Shown here: positions 24,038 through 32,051 of the stretch, piece after piece
How the letters are laid out: each line of letters opens with the position of its first letter
How positions within the stretch are numbered: position 1 is the stretch's first letter
Origin: an uncultured Hymenobacter sp.
GTDB taxonomy: Bacteria > Bacteroidota > Bacteroidia > Cytophagales > Hymenobacteraceae
Reading direction: 5' to 3'
Length of the DNA: 32,051 nt
NCBI GenBank assembly: GCA_937871705.1
Contig: CALMOO010000657.1
Span: 73,336 to 105,386 of the forward strand
Translations under genes and position numbers: made by a program
Notes under the pieces: generated by a model
Seen by the model: the letters and a program-made list of their open reading frames with translations, nothing else
What the model was told of the DNA's origin: nothing
Databases searched by the model: none

Positions 24038-25642
24038 CTAGTAGCCCGGGTTTTGAGTAAGACCCCAAGTCTGAGCGTCAATGAGTTCGATGGGCAGTAG
24101 CGGGAAGGGGTTTACGCTGGTTTCGCTAGTAACGTGGGTAAGGCAGCGGGTGCGCGCGTCGGCCGGCAAGCTAGGCAGGTAGCGACCGGTGCGCACCAAG
24201 TCCCAGTAGCGTAGGGTTTCTTCGGCTAGCTCTACGCGGCGTTCGTGCCAGATGGCGGTGAGCAGCGCTTGTCCCGAGAGGCTGGCGTCCAGGTCGGGTA
24301 GGGTGCCGGCCGGCACGTTAGCGGACTCGTAGGCCATGGAGCCGAGCGTAGTGCCCGGGGGCTTGGTGGAAGCACGGGCGCGCGCACGCACTTGGTTGAC
24401 CAAGCCTACAGCTTCGCTATTTTTGCCGAGCCGCGCGGCGGCTTCGGCCTTCATCAGCAGCACGTCGGCGTAGCGCATCTTGCGGATGTTCTGGCCGCTA
24501 GCCTTGTTTTGAGGCGGCGCAATGATGGCTACTTTGCGGTTGAGATACCCCGTATCGTTCTCCGAGCGGTCTACCTTGTTCAGAACCCCTAGTACAACGT
24601 CCTGGTCTTTGATAAAGGTCACGAGGCGGCGGGGGTCGTTGGGCTCAAACTCATCGAAGAGGTTCTGGGTCGGGTTGTTGAAGCCGTAACCGAAGGTTTT
24701 ACGGTTGTTTTGAAAGACATTGTTGGTCGTGCCCGTCTTTACTGGTCCGTAGCCCTCGGGAGAAACGGCAAACTGCAGCTCAAAAATGGACTCCGTACCA
24801 TTTTCGGCTACTTCCTGGTGAATGGCCGCGTAGTTCGTTTCCAAGCCATACTGCCCCGACGAGATAACGGTGCTCGTTAAGTCGTACACATCCTGCCAGG
24901 TGTGGTTAGCAGCGTTCACGGTACCCAGCTCGTACAGGATGACGCGGGCCAGATAGGCGTTGGCGGCGCCCTTAGTAGCCCGGCCTAGGTCGGTGGCGGC
25001 ATAAGCTTTCTTCTCGGGCAACAGGGCCGCGGCGGCTTTTAGGTCTTTTTCGATAAAGGCGTAAGTGTCGGCAATACTGGCGCGCTTCACATTGGCGGCA
25101 TCGGTCGGCAGCACGGCCTGCTCAAAAAGGGGCACGCCCCCAAACAGCCGCACCAAATAGAAGTAATTATAAGCCCGGAAGAACAGCGCCTCGCCCTTAA
25201 GCCGACTCTTGAGAGCAGCATCAATGGTCCCCCCGTCCACATTGTTAATCACCGTATTGGCGCGGCCAATGCCCGTGAAGCTGTGCGACCAAAGCGTGCT
25301 AATGATGGCGTTGGAAGGCGTAGTAGTCCAGGTTTTTAGGTCCTGTAGCTGCGAGAAGTCACTGGGCGTGCTGCCCTTCTCGGCATCGTCGCTCATTATG
25401 TCGCCAAACATCCACTCGTACATGTGGCCAACGTAGTCGCCGTAGCCCCACTTGGGGCCCTCGTCCCAGGAGGCTGCATCGTAGATGGCATTCACGGCCT
25501 GCACGGCGTTCACGGGGTCTGAAAAGAGGCTGGCCTGGGTAGTAGAGCCCAGGGGTTCCTTATCCAGATAATTCTTGCAGCCCTGCGATAGCACGACCAG
25601 TACGGTCAGGGCCAGCAGGCGAGCGGGGTGGGTAAGTTTCAT
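24038..25642 (-). CDS. SusD/RagB-type glycan-binding lipoprotein
   Basis: 534 residues. The N-terminus has a lipoprotein signal (VLSQGC, lipidated Cys22) followed by KNYLDKEPLGSTTQASLF, the typical SusD start. TPR-like helices (FFRAYNYFYLVRLFGGVPLF), MRYADVLLMKAEAAARLG and the C-terminal RRVELAEETLRYWDLVRTGR are hallmark segments. It ends with TAG. It lies 93 nt after the SusC gene and forms the outer-membrane import pair with it, probably for manno-oligosaccharides given the GH26 in the same operon. Confidence 0.96.
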   Translation of the reverse strand: MKLTHPARLLALTVLVVLSQGCKNYLDKEPLGSTTQASLFSDPVNAVQAVNAIYDAASWDEGPKWGYGDYVGHMYEWMFGDIMSDDAEKGSTPSDFSQLQDLKTWTTTPSNAIISTLWSHSFTGIGRANTVINNVDGGTIDAALKSRLKGEALFFRAYNYFYLVRLFGGVPLFEQAVLPTDAANVKRASIADTYAFIEKDLKAAAALLPEKKAYAATDLGRATKGAANAYLARVILYELGTVNAANHTWQDVYDLTSTVISSGQYGLETNYAAIHQEVAENGTESIFELQFAVSPEGYGPVKTGTTNNVFQNNRKTFGYGFNNPTQNLFDEFEPNDPRRLVTFIKDQDVVLGVLNKVDRSENDTGYLNRKVAIIAPPQNKASGQNIRKMRYADVLLMKAEAAARLGKNSEAVGLVNQVRARARASTKPPGTTLGSMAYESANVPAGTLPDLDASLSGQALLTAIWHERRVELAEETLRYWDLVRTGRYLPSLPADARTRCLTHVTSETSVNPFPLLPIELIDAQTWGLTQNPGY

Positions 25643-25735
25643 AATTGATGGTTGCTGATTGATGGCTGATTGTTAGCTCGTCCGTCATCGCGCGCCTGGC
25701 GCAGCTCTGACAAGTGCTTGCTAATCAAAATCAGA

Positions 25736-28700
25736 TTAAAAATTCACGTTGACGCCTAGGCGGTAAGTGCGCGGCTGGGGGTAGTTGCCAAAGTCCACGC
25801 CGTAGGCTAGCGGGTTGTTGTAGTAGCCGGAAGCTGAGATTTCCGGGTCGAGGCCCGTGTACTTGGTGATGGTAAACAGGTTATCAACCGACACGTACAC
25901 CCGCAGGCTAGCCACCTGGTACTTGGAAAGGAAGGTAGTGGGTAGGGTATAGCCCAGCTGCATATTGCGGGCACGCAGGTAGCTGGAGTTCTCCACGTAG
26001 CGACTGCTGAACAGGTCGTTGTCAGTCTTCGCTGATGTCATCCGGGGCTGGTCCGAGTTAGGGTTGCTGGGGGTCCAGCGGTCGAGGCGCGAAGCGTAAA
26101 AATTGCTCCAGGAACTACCGATAGCGCTGGATTTCAACAGGTTGAACGATGGGGCATTCACCGCCTCTGCGCCCTGCACGCCATAGAGTAAAATCTGAAA
26201 ATCAAAGCTGCTGTACGTCAGGTTCAGGGAGGCGCCGTAGCTGAAGCTGGGCGTGCCGCTGCCTAAGTATGTGCGGTCGGTGGGGTCAATCTTGCCATCG
26301 CCGTTGACGTCCTGGTACTTCACGTCGCCGGGCTTGGCATTGGGCTGTACAAGCGTGCCGGCTGCGTTCTTATACGCGTCGATATCGGCCTGGCTATGAA
26401 ACACGCCCTGCGCTTGCAAGCCGTAGAAGTACGCTACCTCGTGGCCCACGTCGGTGAGGGTGGTGTTGCCAAATGCCGAGAGCACGTTGCCGCTGGCAAT
26501 GGGGGTAGCGCCGCCCAGGCTAGTGATCCGGTTGTTGATGGCCGTGAAGTTGACGTTGGCCGAGTAGCCGAGCTTGCCAACTGTATTGCGGTAAGTCAGG
26601 GCCAGCTCCAAGCCACGGTTGCGCAGGGAGGCCACGTTGGCCGAAGACGGTCCCTGGCCCACGTAATCGGGCACCGGCAATAGGGCAATCATATCCTTGG
26701 TACGCCGCTCAAAGTAGTCAGCCGTAAATGAGAGCTTGCTCTCCAGCAGGTCCAGGTCCAAGCCAAAGTCGGTGGTAATCGCCGTTTCCCACTTCAGGTT
26801 AGGGTTGTTCAGCTGCGCCACGGCCAGGCCAGGGGTCAGCGTGTTATTAAATACGTAGTTCTGCTGGTTTAGCGCTACCGACGCGAAGCCGTAGCTAGGG
26901 GCAGCATTCTGGTTGCCTACCCCTCCGTAGCTGGCTCGCAGCTTGAGCAGCGAAATAGCGCTCACGCTCTTCAGAAAATCTTCGTTCGAGATGCGCCACG
27001 CTGCCCCTACCGATGGGAACACGCCACGGCGCACGGCCGGCAGAAACTTGGAGGTCTGGTCCAGGCGCACGGTCCCGGTTAGCAAGTACCGGTCCTTATA
27101 GCTATAGTTGGCCCTGGCAAAATACGACAGCAGCGAGTTATCGGAGGGCAGTAGCTGTCCAATGGACGGTACCGAGTTGCGGGCTGCCGTGACATACTGC
27201 AGGTTAGGGTCAATCGGCACGTCGTAAGCCGTAATCTGCGTGCCGTTATAGGTAGTTTCCTGGGCCTCCTGGCCCAGCGTGGCCGAGAACGAGCTGTTGT
27301 CGCCCAAGTCCAAGTTGTAGTTAAGGAAGTTCGACCACACGTAGCCCAAGGTTTGGGTACGAGTGTCCTGGAGGGAGCTAATGGAGCGTTGGTCATTGGC
27401 GCCCAGGTAGTACTGCGGTAGGTAAATCCGCGGGTTGCTGTTGGTGTAGCGAACGCCAAAATTTGAGCGGAATGACAGCCCTTTGAATATGCTTATGTCA
27501 ACATACGCATTGGTAAACAAGTCATTGGTGTTCGTCTTGTTGTACTGCTGCTCATCGATAACGCGCGCCAGATTGGGCGTGAAGCTCGTAATCTGGTCGT
27601 AGGCGTAGCTTCCATCGGCATTGTAGGGGCTGGAGAGCGGGCTAGCCGTAATTGAGGAGTTGAAGAGCGGGTTGCCGCCGCCGCTGTTGGCCAGCAGCTG
27701 CGAGTGGGTGAAGGTCGCCGACAGGCCGGCTTTCACGTGGTTGGTCAGCACCAGGTCGTCGTTGAGGCGAACGATGTACTTCTTAAGGCCCGAGTTCTTC
27801 ACAATGCCGTCCTGCTGGAAGTAGGCCCCGCTTACCAGGTAGCGGTTCTGTTCGTTGCCGCCCGATACGGATAAGTTGTAGCTTTCAATGATGCCGCGCT
27901 GGCTTACCAGGTCCTGCCAGTTGGTGCCCTGCGCGTTGGTGGCGATGGCATTGGGCAGCTGGGCGCCCAGGTCAGCGGGCAGCGTCGCGCCCTCGTTGGT
28001 GTAGGCTTCGGTTACCAGCGTTGCGTACTGGGCGGCATTAGTTAAGTCCAGCTTTTTACGAATTTGCTGAAAGCCCACGTAGCTGCTCAGATTGAATTGC
28101 GGCTTGCCTGTTTTGCCATGCTTGGTGGTGATAACTACTACGCCGTTGGCTCCACGCGAGCCGTAGATGGCCGTGGCCGAGGCATCCTTTAGAATCTCGG
28201 TCGACTCAATATTCTCGGGCAGTAAAAAGCTGATGTCGGAGGTCAGGAATCCGTCCACCACGTACAGGGGGTCGCTGTTGTTAATGGTACCTACGCCGCG
28301 CACCCGGATGCGGGTGCCCGAGCCGGGCTGGCCGCTGTTAGAAGTTACATCGACGCCAGCCACTCGGCCCTGCAGCGCCTGCACTGGGTCGGGCGTAGCT
28401 ACCTGCGTGAGCTGCGCGCCCGTTACAGACGCCACCGCGCCAGTGAGGTCGCTCTTGCGGGCCGTGCCGTAGCCGATTACCACTACATCGTTGAGAGCCT
28501 GCTCGTTGGCTTCTAGGCCGATGCGCAGCGAAGTCTGGTTGCCGATGGCAACTTCCTGCGACCTCGACCCCACCGAGCTAACCACCAGGGTGGTAGCGCC
28601 GGAGGGCAGGGCTAGCTGAAAGCTGCCGGTGGCATCGGCAGTAGCGCCCGTGGTAGTGCCTTTCACCAAAATGGTGGCCCCGGGTAGCGGCTCGCCCTTG

Positions 28701-28795
28701 CTGTCGGTCACGACGCCCTGCACCGTTCGTTGCTGCGCAAACGCTAGGGAGGTACTGCACACGAGCACCACCACGGTCTGTAAAGGGATTTTCAT
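25736..28795 (-). CDS. SusC/RagA-type TonB-dependent receptor
   Basis: 1,019 residues, full length for the family. Signal peptide (about 1-20), carboxypeptidase-regulatory-like domain (VQGVVTDSKGEPLPGATILV), the NDVVVIGYGTARKSDLTGAV segment, plug domain (IRVRGVGTIN, DPLYVVDG, DASATAIYGSRGANGVVVI) and a long beta-barrel ending RLGVNVNF with the C-terminal Phe of outer-membrane proteins. It is the first gene of operon 2 and imports the oligosaccharides captured by SusD, using TonB energy. The 345-nt region upstream holds no gene; I saw no exact promoter box there. Confidence 0.96.
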   Translation of the reverse strand: MKIPLQTVVVLVCSTSLAFAQQRTVQGVVTDSKGEPLPGATILVKGTTTGATADATGSFQLALPSGATTLVVSSVGSRSQEVAIGNQTSLRIGLEANEQALNDVVVIGYGTARKSDLTGAVASVTGAQLTQVATPDPVQALQGRVAGVDVTSNSGQPGSGTRIRVRGVGTINNSDPLYVVDGFLTSDISFLLPENIESTEILKDASATAIYGSRGANGVVVITTKHGKTGKPQFNLSSYVGFQQIRKKLDLTNAAQYATLVTEAYTNEGATLPADLGAQLPNAIATNAQGTNWQDLVSQRGIIESYNLSVSGGNEQNRYLVSGAYFQQDGIVKNSGLKKYIVRLNDDLVLTNHVKAGLSATFTHSQLLANSGGGNPLFNSSITASPLSSPYNADGSYAYDQITSFTPNLARVIDEQQYNKTNTNDLFTNAYVDISIFKGLSFRSNFGVRYTNSNPRIYLPQYYLGANDQRSISSLQDTRTQTLGYVWSNFLNYNLDLGDNSSFSATLGQEAQETTYNGTQITAYDVPIDPNLQYVTAARNSVPSIGQLLPSDNSLLSYFARANYSYKDRYLLTGTVRLDQTSKFLPAVRRGVFPSVGAAWRISNEDFLKSVSAISLLKLRASYGGVGNQNAAPSYGFASVALNQQNYVFNNTLTPGLAVAQLNNPNLKWETAITTDFGLDLDLLESKLSFTADYFERRTKDMIALLPVPDYVGQGPSSANVASLRNRGLELALTYRNTVGKLGYSANVNFTAINNRITSLGGATPIASGNVLSAFGNTTLTDVGHEVAYFYGLQAQGVFHSQADIDAYKNAAGTLVQPNAKPGDVKYQDVNGDGKIDPTDRTYLGSGTPSFSYGASLNLTYSSFDFQILLYGVQGAEAVNAPSFNLLKSSAIGSSWSNFYASRLDRWTPSNPNSDQPRMTSAKTDNDLFSSRYVENSSYLRARNMQLGYTLPTTFLSKYQVASLRVYVSVDNLFTITKYTGLDPEISASGYYNNPLAYGVDFGNYPQPRTYRLGVNVNF

Positions 28796-29090
28796 GAGGG
28801 TGGGATTTATTGAAGAAGTATGAAGACAAAAGTCCTAGCTAACCCTGCGTTCATTCTAATGGTATTTTGGCGTTTGTTATTCATAATTGTTCACCCACCT
28901 GGGGCTGCACCTGGCCAAAATTGTCTTTTCCAGCTGTTTGTTAGGTACCTAAGCTGGCATCACCCTGTCGTGCTAGTGATACTTTTATAACCTAGTCTTG
29001 CTCATTTGGCCCTGATGGTCTGGCAGAGTAAGCGCGACCTGACCACCAAGATGCTGGCCGCTCCACGGCTAGGCAGTGGTATTTCGCCTA

Positions 29091-29122
29091 GAAAGGCTGC
29101 CAGCCTACGCCAGCAGCCTTTC
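29091..29122 (-). terminator. Strong hairpin terminator after the CBM35-GH26 gene
   Basis: GAAAGGCTGC and GCAGCCTTTC form a perfect 10-bp stem with a 12-nt loop, beginning 18 nt after the stop at 29141. The stem ends in an A/T stretch (CTTTC) but only a short T run follows. It separates this gene from operon 2. Confidence 0.6.
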
Positions 29123-29140
29123 TTGTACTAGCCAGTAGCC

Positions 29141-31300
29141 CTAGTTCACTAACACGCGCTGCACTAGCAAGGGCTGGCTGTTGGTGCGCACCAGCAGCTG
29201 GTAGACGCCGGGGGCCACTCCGGTTAAGGGCAGCTGCAGCTGGTTGGCGCCGGCCAATAGGGTTGTGCGCAGCCCGGCCACCCGTTGGCCTAGGCTGTTG
29301 AGCAGGGTCACATCGGCCTCGGCCGCAGCATTGGGCAGGGTAAGCTTGATGGTCAGGCTAGCCCCGCTGACGGGGTTGGGGTAGGCACTAAGGCTGGCGC
29401 TGGCGGCAGTGGCAGTACGGGTAGGCAGCGCATAAGCGTACCAATCGGCCAGCTCATCGCGGGTGATGATAACTTGGTCGTTGTACACGCGCCGAAGGTA
29501 AGCCGCGGGCTGGCTGCGCACGTAGCTGCCCTGCCACGAGTTAAACCACGACCATTGGGTGCCGTAAGCCCGGATTTTATCGGGATCGGGCGGGTTGCCG
29601 GTTTCCGAGAGCGTGATGAGCTTCTTCCCGCCGAAAAGCGTTTGCATATCCGCCCAGTTATTGCTCATGTTGGCCGTGGCGCTAGCGTACACGTCCTCGC
29701 CTGCTACGTCTACATAGGCATCGCCGGGGTAGTAGTCGAGCGATGGACTTTCGGTGGTCGAGTACACCCAAATCAGGTTGTGGAGTTGGTGGCGGGTAGT
29801 GAGGCGCATGTAGAGCAGCTGCCAGAGTTGCTTAAAAGCCGCCGGACCCTGGGCATTCCACCAGAAAAAATTGCCTGGGCTTTCGTGTAGCGGGCGCCAC
29901 AGCACCGGCACGCCGGCCGCCTGAAACTTCTTGAGCTGGGCCGCAATCAGGTCAATGTCTTGCAGCAGCAGGTGGTAGCGCATGGCCTGCGCCACCGTAT
30001 CGCCCAGCACGGTGGCAATGTTGAACGTTGTGTTTTTGGTGTAAAACGCCCCGCTAGGGTCTACCTGCCCCCCGGCCGTAGCCGTAATGTCGGCCGGCGA
30101 GCGCCAGTGCCAAATGAGACTAGCAATGCCGCGGCCGTTGCCGCGCTTAGCCCAGTCGAGGTAACGCTCGGTGGTGCCGCTGGGGGTGCCGTAGGCCGCC
30201 ACTGGCGCCGTCGAGTAGTCGTAGAGGTCCATGCTGGCAATAGCCGGCTCCTTGCCAGTAGTAGCCAGCACGTAGGACACCTCCGAGTTAGTTGTGCCCA
30301 TCTGGTCGTCTTGCTGCCCCGAAAGCGTCTTAGTGCCGTAGAGGTCTACCAGGTAGGCAAATAAGGACTCGGTGCTGGCCGAGGCCAGCGGGTCGCTGAG
30401 TTGCTTGGCGGGCTTGGCGGGTGGCGTCACGACTACAGGGGCTAGCTGCACGTAGTCGACGCCATAGTAGCCGTAGTTGCCACCAATAGTTATCGTATTC
30501 AGGCCCTGATACAGTAGATAATTGCCCGCATTCACCGAGCTAAAATCGCTGCCCGCAGTAGTACCCTGAAAAAAGCCGCTGTTTTGCTCGTCATTCACCT
30601 GCAGGTTGTACCCCTTCAAGCCGTAGGGAGAGGTGTAGCCGATGGTGAGCTTATAGAGCCCCGTAGTAGGCACGTCGAGGTTGAGCGTCACATTGTTGGC
30701 ATCGCTGTTAGTAAAGCCTGTGACGTAGCCGGTACCCGAAAAGCCGCTGGGCGAAGTCGCGACCGTGGTGCCGGCCAGCACGCCGTTTTCGGCCTCGGCC
30801 CGACCATTGACCAGCGGCGTAACCGGAATGACGGCCTGCGTTACTTCAATGTAATCGATTCCGTAGTTGCCCTGGTTAGCGCCGATTTTAATCTTGTGCG
30901 AACCGGCCGCCAACTGGTAGCGCCCCGCCGTCAGCGAGGCAAAGCCCGTGGCAGCAGTAAGCGACTTGGTGGCGGCAGCGCCATCGACTACTACCGTAGT
31001 ATTGCGGCTGCCTGCAGGTGAGGTGTAGCGCACCAGCAGGTCGTAGCGTCCGGACGTGGCAATGGGCACCGTAAACGTAATGCTGTCGGTTGGACTCGAA
31101 AAGTCGGCCAGGTAGCCCGTGCCCGAGTAGCCGGGCGTGGTAGTCACTACGCGAGGCCCACTGCTACTGGCATCTTCGGCCTCTAAGTGAATGGGAGTAG
31201 ATGCCTGTGCCCTTGCGCCGAAGGGGCCGAGCAGCATATTGCCGGCAACGAGCAAGCCGAGCCAGGCTAGCCGGTGGCTAAGCGTGTATAGATGAAACAT
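29141..31300 (-). CDS. Modular GH26 mannanase: CBM35 x2 - GH26 - T9SS sorting domain
   Basis: 719 residues. Signal peptide (about 1-32, GARAQ), two CBM35-type modules (about 37-155 starting HLEAEDAS, and 166-287 starting GRAEAENG; each ends with a (Y/V)GIDYIEV- or YGVDYVQL-type strand), a Pro-rich linker (VTPPAKPAKQ), a GH26 domain (about 300-625) and a C-terminal T9SS tail (about 635-719: SAYPNPVSGASLTIKL, GVAPGVYQLLVRT). Catalytic residues are Glu473 in WRPLHESPGNFFWW and Glu566 in LITLSETGN. It is probably exported by type IX secretion to the surface or medium, where the CBM35s bind the polymer. Transcribed alone. Confidence 0.93.
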   Translation of the reverse strand: MFHLYTLSHRLAWLGLLVAGNMLLGPFGARAQASTPIHLEAEDASSSGPRVVTTTPGYSGTGYLADFSSPTDSITFTVPIATSGRYDLLVRYTSPAGSRNTTVVVDGAAATKSLTAATGFASLTAGRYQLAAGSHKIKIGANQGNYGIDYIEVTQAVIPVTPLVNGRAEAENGVLAGTTVATSPSGFSGTGYVTGFTNSDANNVTLNLDVPTTGLYKLTIGYTSPYGLKGYNLQVNDEQNSGFFQGTTAGSDFSSVNAGNYLLYQGLNTITIGGNYGYYGVDYVQLAPVVVTPPAKPAKQLSDPLASASTESLFAYLVDLYGTKTLSGQQDDQMGTTNSEVSYVLATTGKEPAIASMDLYDYSTAPVAAYGTPSGTTERYLDWAKRGNGRGIASLIWHWRSPADITATAGGQVDPSGAFYTKNTTFNIATVLGDTVAQAMRYHLLLQDIDLIAAQLKKFQAAGVPVLWRPLHESPGNFFWWNAQGPAAFKQLWQLLYMRLTTRHQLHNLIWVYSTTESPSLDYYPGDAYVDVAGEDVYASATANMSNNWADMQTLFGGKKLITLSETGNPPDPDKIRAYGTQWSWFNSWQGSYVRSQPAAYLRRVYNDQVIITRDELADWYAYALPTRTATAASASLSAYPNPVSGASLTIKLTLPNAAAEADVTLLNSLGQRVAGLRTTLLAGANQLQLPLTGVAPGVYQLLVRTNSQPLLVQRVLVN

Positions 31301-31666
31301 AGGTAGGGTGGAAATGGAACGTAATGGCTTCAGCGAGAAAGCCTTTTAGGGTAGTGCTTTCCGGTCATCCGGCGCCTGTTTACTAGGCGTAAAGATAAGA
31401 TTGTCAATTTCTTACCGTTAATACTAAACTAGCATTTTCTTGCACGCTACCAATACTAGGTCCTAGCGGGCGCTAGCCTGGCCAGCCTCATTAAGCGCGT
31501 CACTCGCTGCTAGGACGGGGAACCGGGGCTAGTTGGGCAAGTAGTTGCCCGAATCCTATCAGTCGGCTAAAACTTGCTTGGTAAATGCTAAAAATTGATT
31601 ACCCAGTTTTTTGAACGCGGATGAACCTTGCAGGGCAATAGTTTCCCACCTTCACCCCATTCTTCT
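31301..31666. other. Divergent intergenic region, no gene seen
   Basis: 366 bp between the CBM35-GH26 gene and the GH5 gene, which point away from each other. It is AT-rich around 31380-31440 and must hold both promoters. A small hairpin (GGGCAA-GTAG-TTGCCC) lies at 31535-31550. I found no exact TAnnTTTG box. Confidence 0.4.
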
Positions 31667-32017
31667 ATGGTTACCTTTTCCCTGCCCGGTCGCCGGGCAT
31701 TCCTGCCCCTGCTTAGCCTCTTGGCCGGCAGCCTGCTAGCTAGCTGCGCCAGCCAAACTCCAGCTCCGGCCCCGCAAGCCACGGCGGCGGTCAGTACCAA
31801 CCTCACTGCTGGCCTCGGCAACGGTGTCAACCTGCAGCCCTCGTACTATAACGGCGGCAACCCCAACTTTGGCTGGTCGCTGATGAAGCAGCAAACCAAG
31901 ATTAAAACCGTGCGCATCGAGATTGAGCCGGGCTATGTGAGCCAAGCCAAAAGCTGGATTGCCCAGGCCAAAAGCAACGGCTACGCCGTCATTGCGACTT
32001 ATCATGAACTGTGTTAA
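31667..32017 (+). pseudogene. GH5-type lipoprotein glycosidase, N-terminus only (truncated)
   Basis: From the ATG at 31667 there is a lipoprotein signal (LLSLLAGSLLASC) and the start of a GH5 barrel: GVNLQPSYYNGGNPNFGW, KTVRIEIEPGYVSQAKSWI, GYAVIATYHE. The family continues for at least 200 more residues after ATYH, but here the frame ends at TAA (32015-32017) after the odd residues ELC. The break coincides with a change of sequence character at about 32006, consistent with insertion of a mobile element. The pseudogene at 8343 appears to be the C-terminal part of a related protein. Confidence 0.7.
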
Positions 32018-32051
32018 AAGTTAAGAGACTTGGGCCAGTTTCGAGCTAAAA
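32006..32051. mobile_element. Possible end of an insertion sequence interrupting the GH5 gene
   Basis: The sequence beginning GAACTGTGTTAAAAGTTAAG departs from the GH5 reading frame and looks like the terminal inverted repeat of an IS5-type element as I remember such ends. Only 46 bp are in the window, so this is a weak call. Confidence 0.3.

Noticed and set aside
1..32051. CRISPR array, tRNA, rRNA or integrase/att sites
   Set aside because: I saw no regularly spaced repeats, no cloverleaf-like genes and no integrase other than IS3 transposases.

Overview
The window looks like chromosomal DNA of a Bacteroidota member, most like the Hymenobacter group. Evidence seen: SusC/SusD pairs, a type IX secretion (T9SS) C-terminal tail, fairly high GC, no obvious Shine-Dalgarno sites, and a TTG/TAnnTTTG-type promoter. 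The assignment is inference from gene content.

Left third (1-9080) is accessory and decayed. It holds the N-terminal third of a SusC receptor running off the left edge, a broken DUF6377-type membrane regulator (1685-3040), remnants of two IS3-family elements, an intact TetR / CocE-like hydrolase pair transcribed divergently around a 27-bp palindrome (3791-6690), a 1,248-bp IS3-family element with both terminal inverted repeats (7092-8339), and a GH5 glycosidase pseudogene with seven in-frame TAG codons (8343-9021).

The rest (9081-32051) is a beta-mannan utilisation locus. Operon 1 reads right to left: GH5 mannanase, GH26 mannanase, sodium/sugar symporter, GH130 mannosylglucose phosphorylase, mannobiose 2-epimerase and a GH28-like beta-helix protein, with an AraC regulator facing away from it. 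The GH26, symporter, GH130 and epimerase set is the mannobiose pathway known from Bacteroides fragilis: mannan is cut to mannobiose, imported, epimerised to mannosyl-glucose, and phosphorolysed to mannose 1-phosphate plus glucose. An apparent intrinsic terminator lies between GH130 and the epimerase. Operon 2 also reads right to left: SusC, SusD, GH28-like, GH26 and a beta-propeller hydrolase, converging on a GH43 gene. A separate GH26 with two CBM35 modules and a T9SS tail follows, then a divergent GH5 lipoprotein gene cut short at the right edge.

Two sequence-level oddities run through the window. The palindrome GCTAGC occurs about 45 times by hand count (about 8 expected by chance), sparsely in the left third. 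Every substitution-type stop I could place in the broken genes is TAG, most of them at positions where CTGG or CCAG would have become CTAG.
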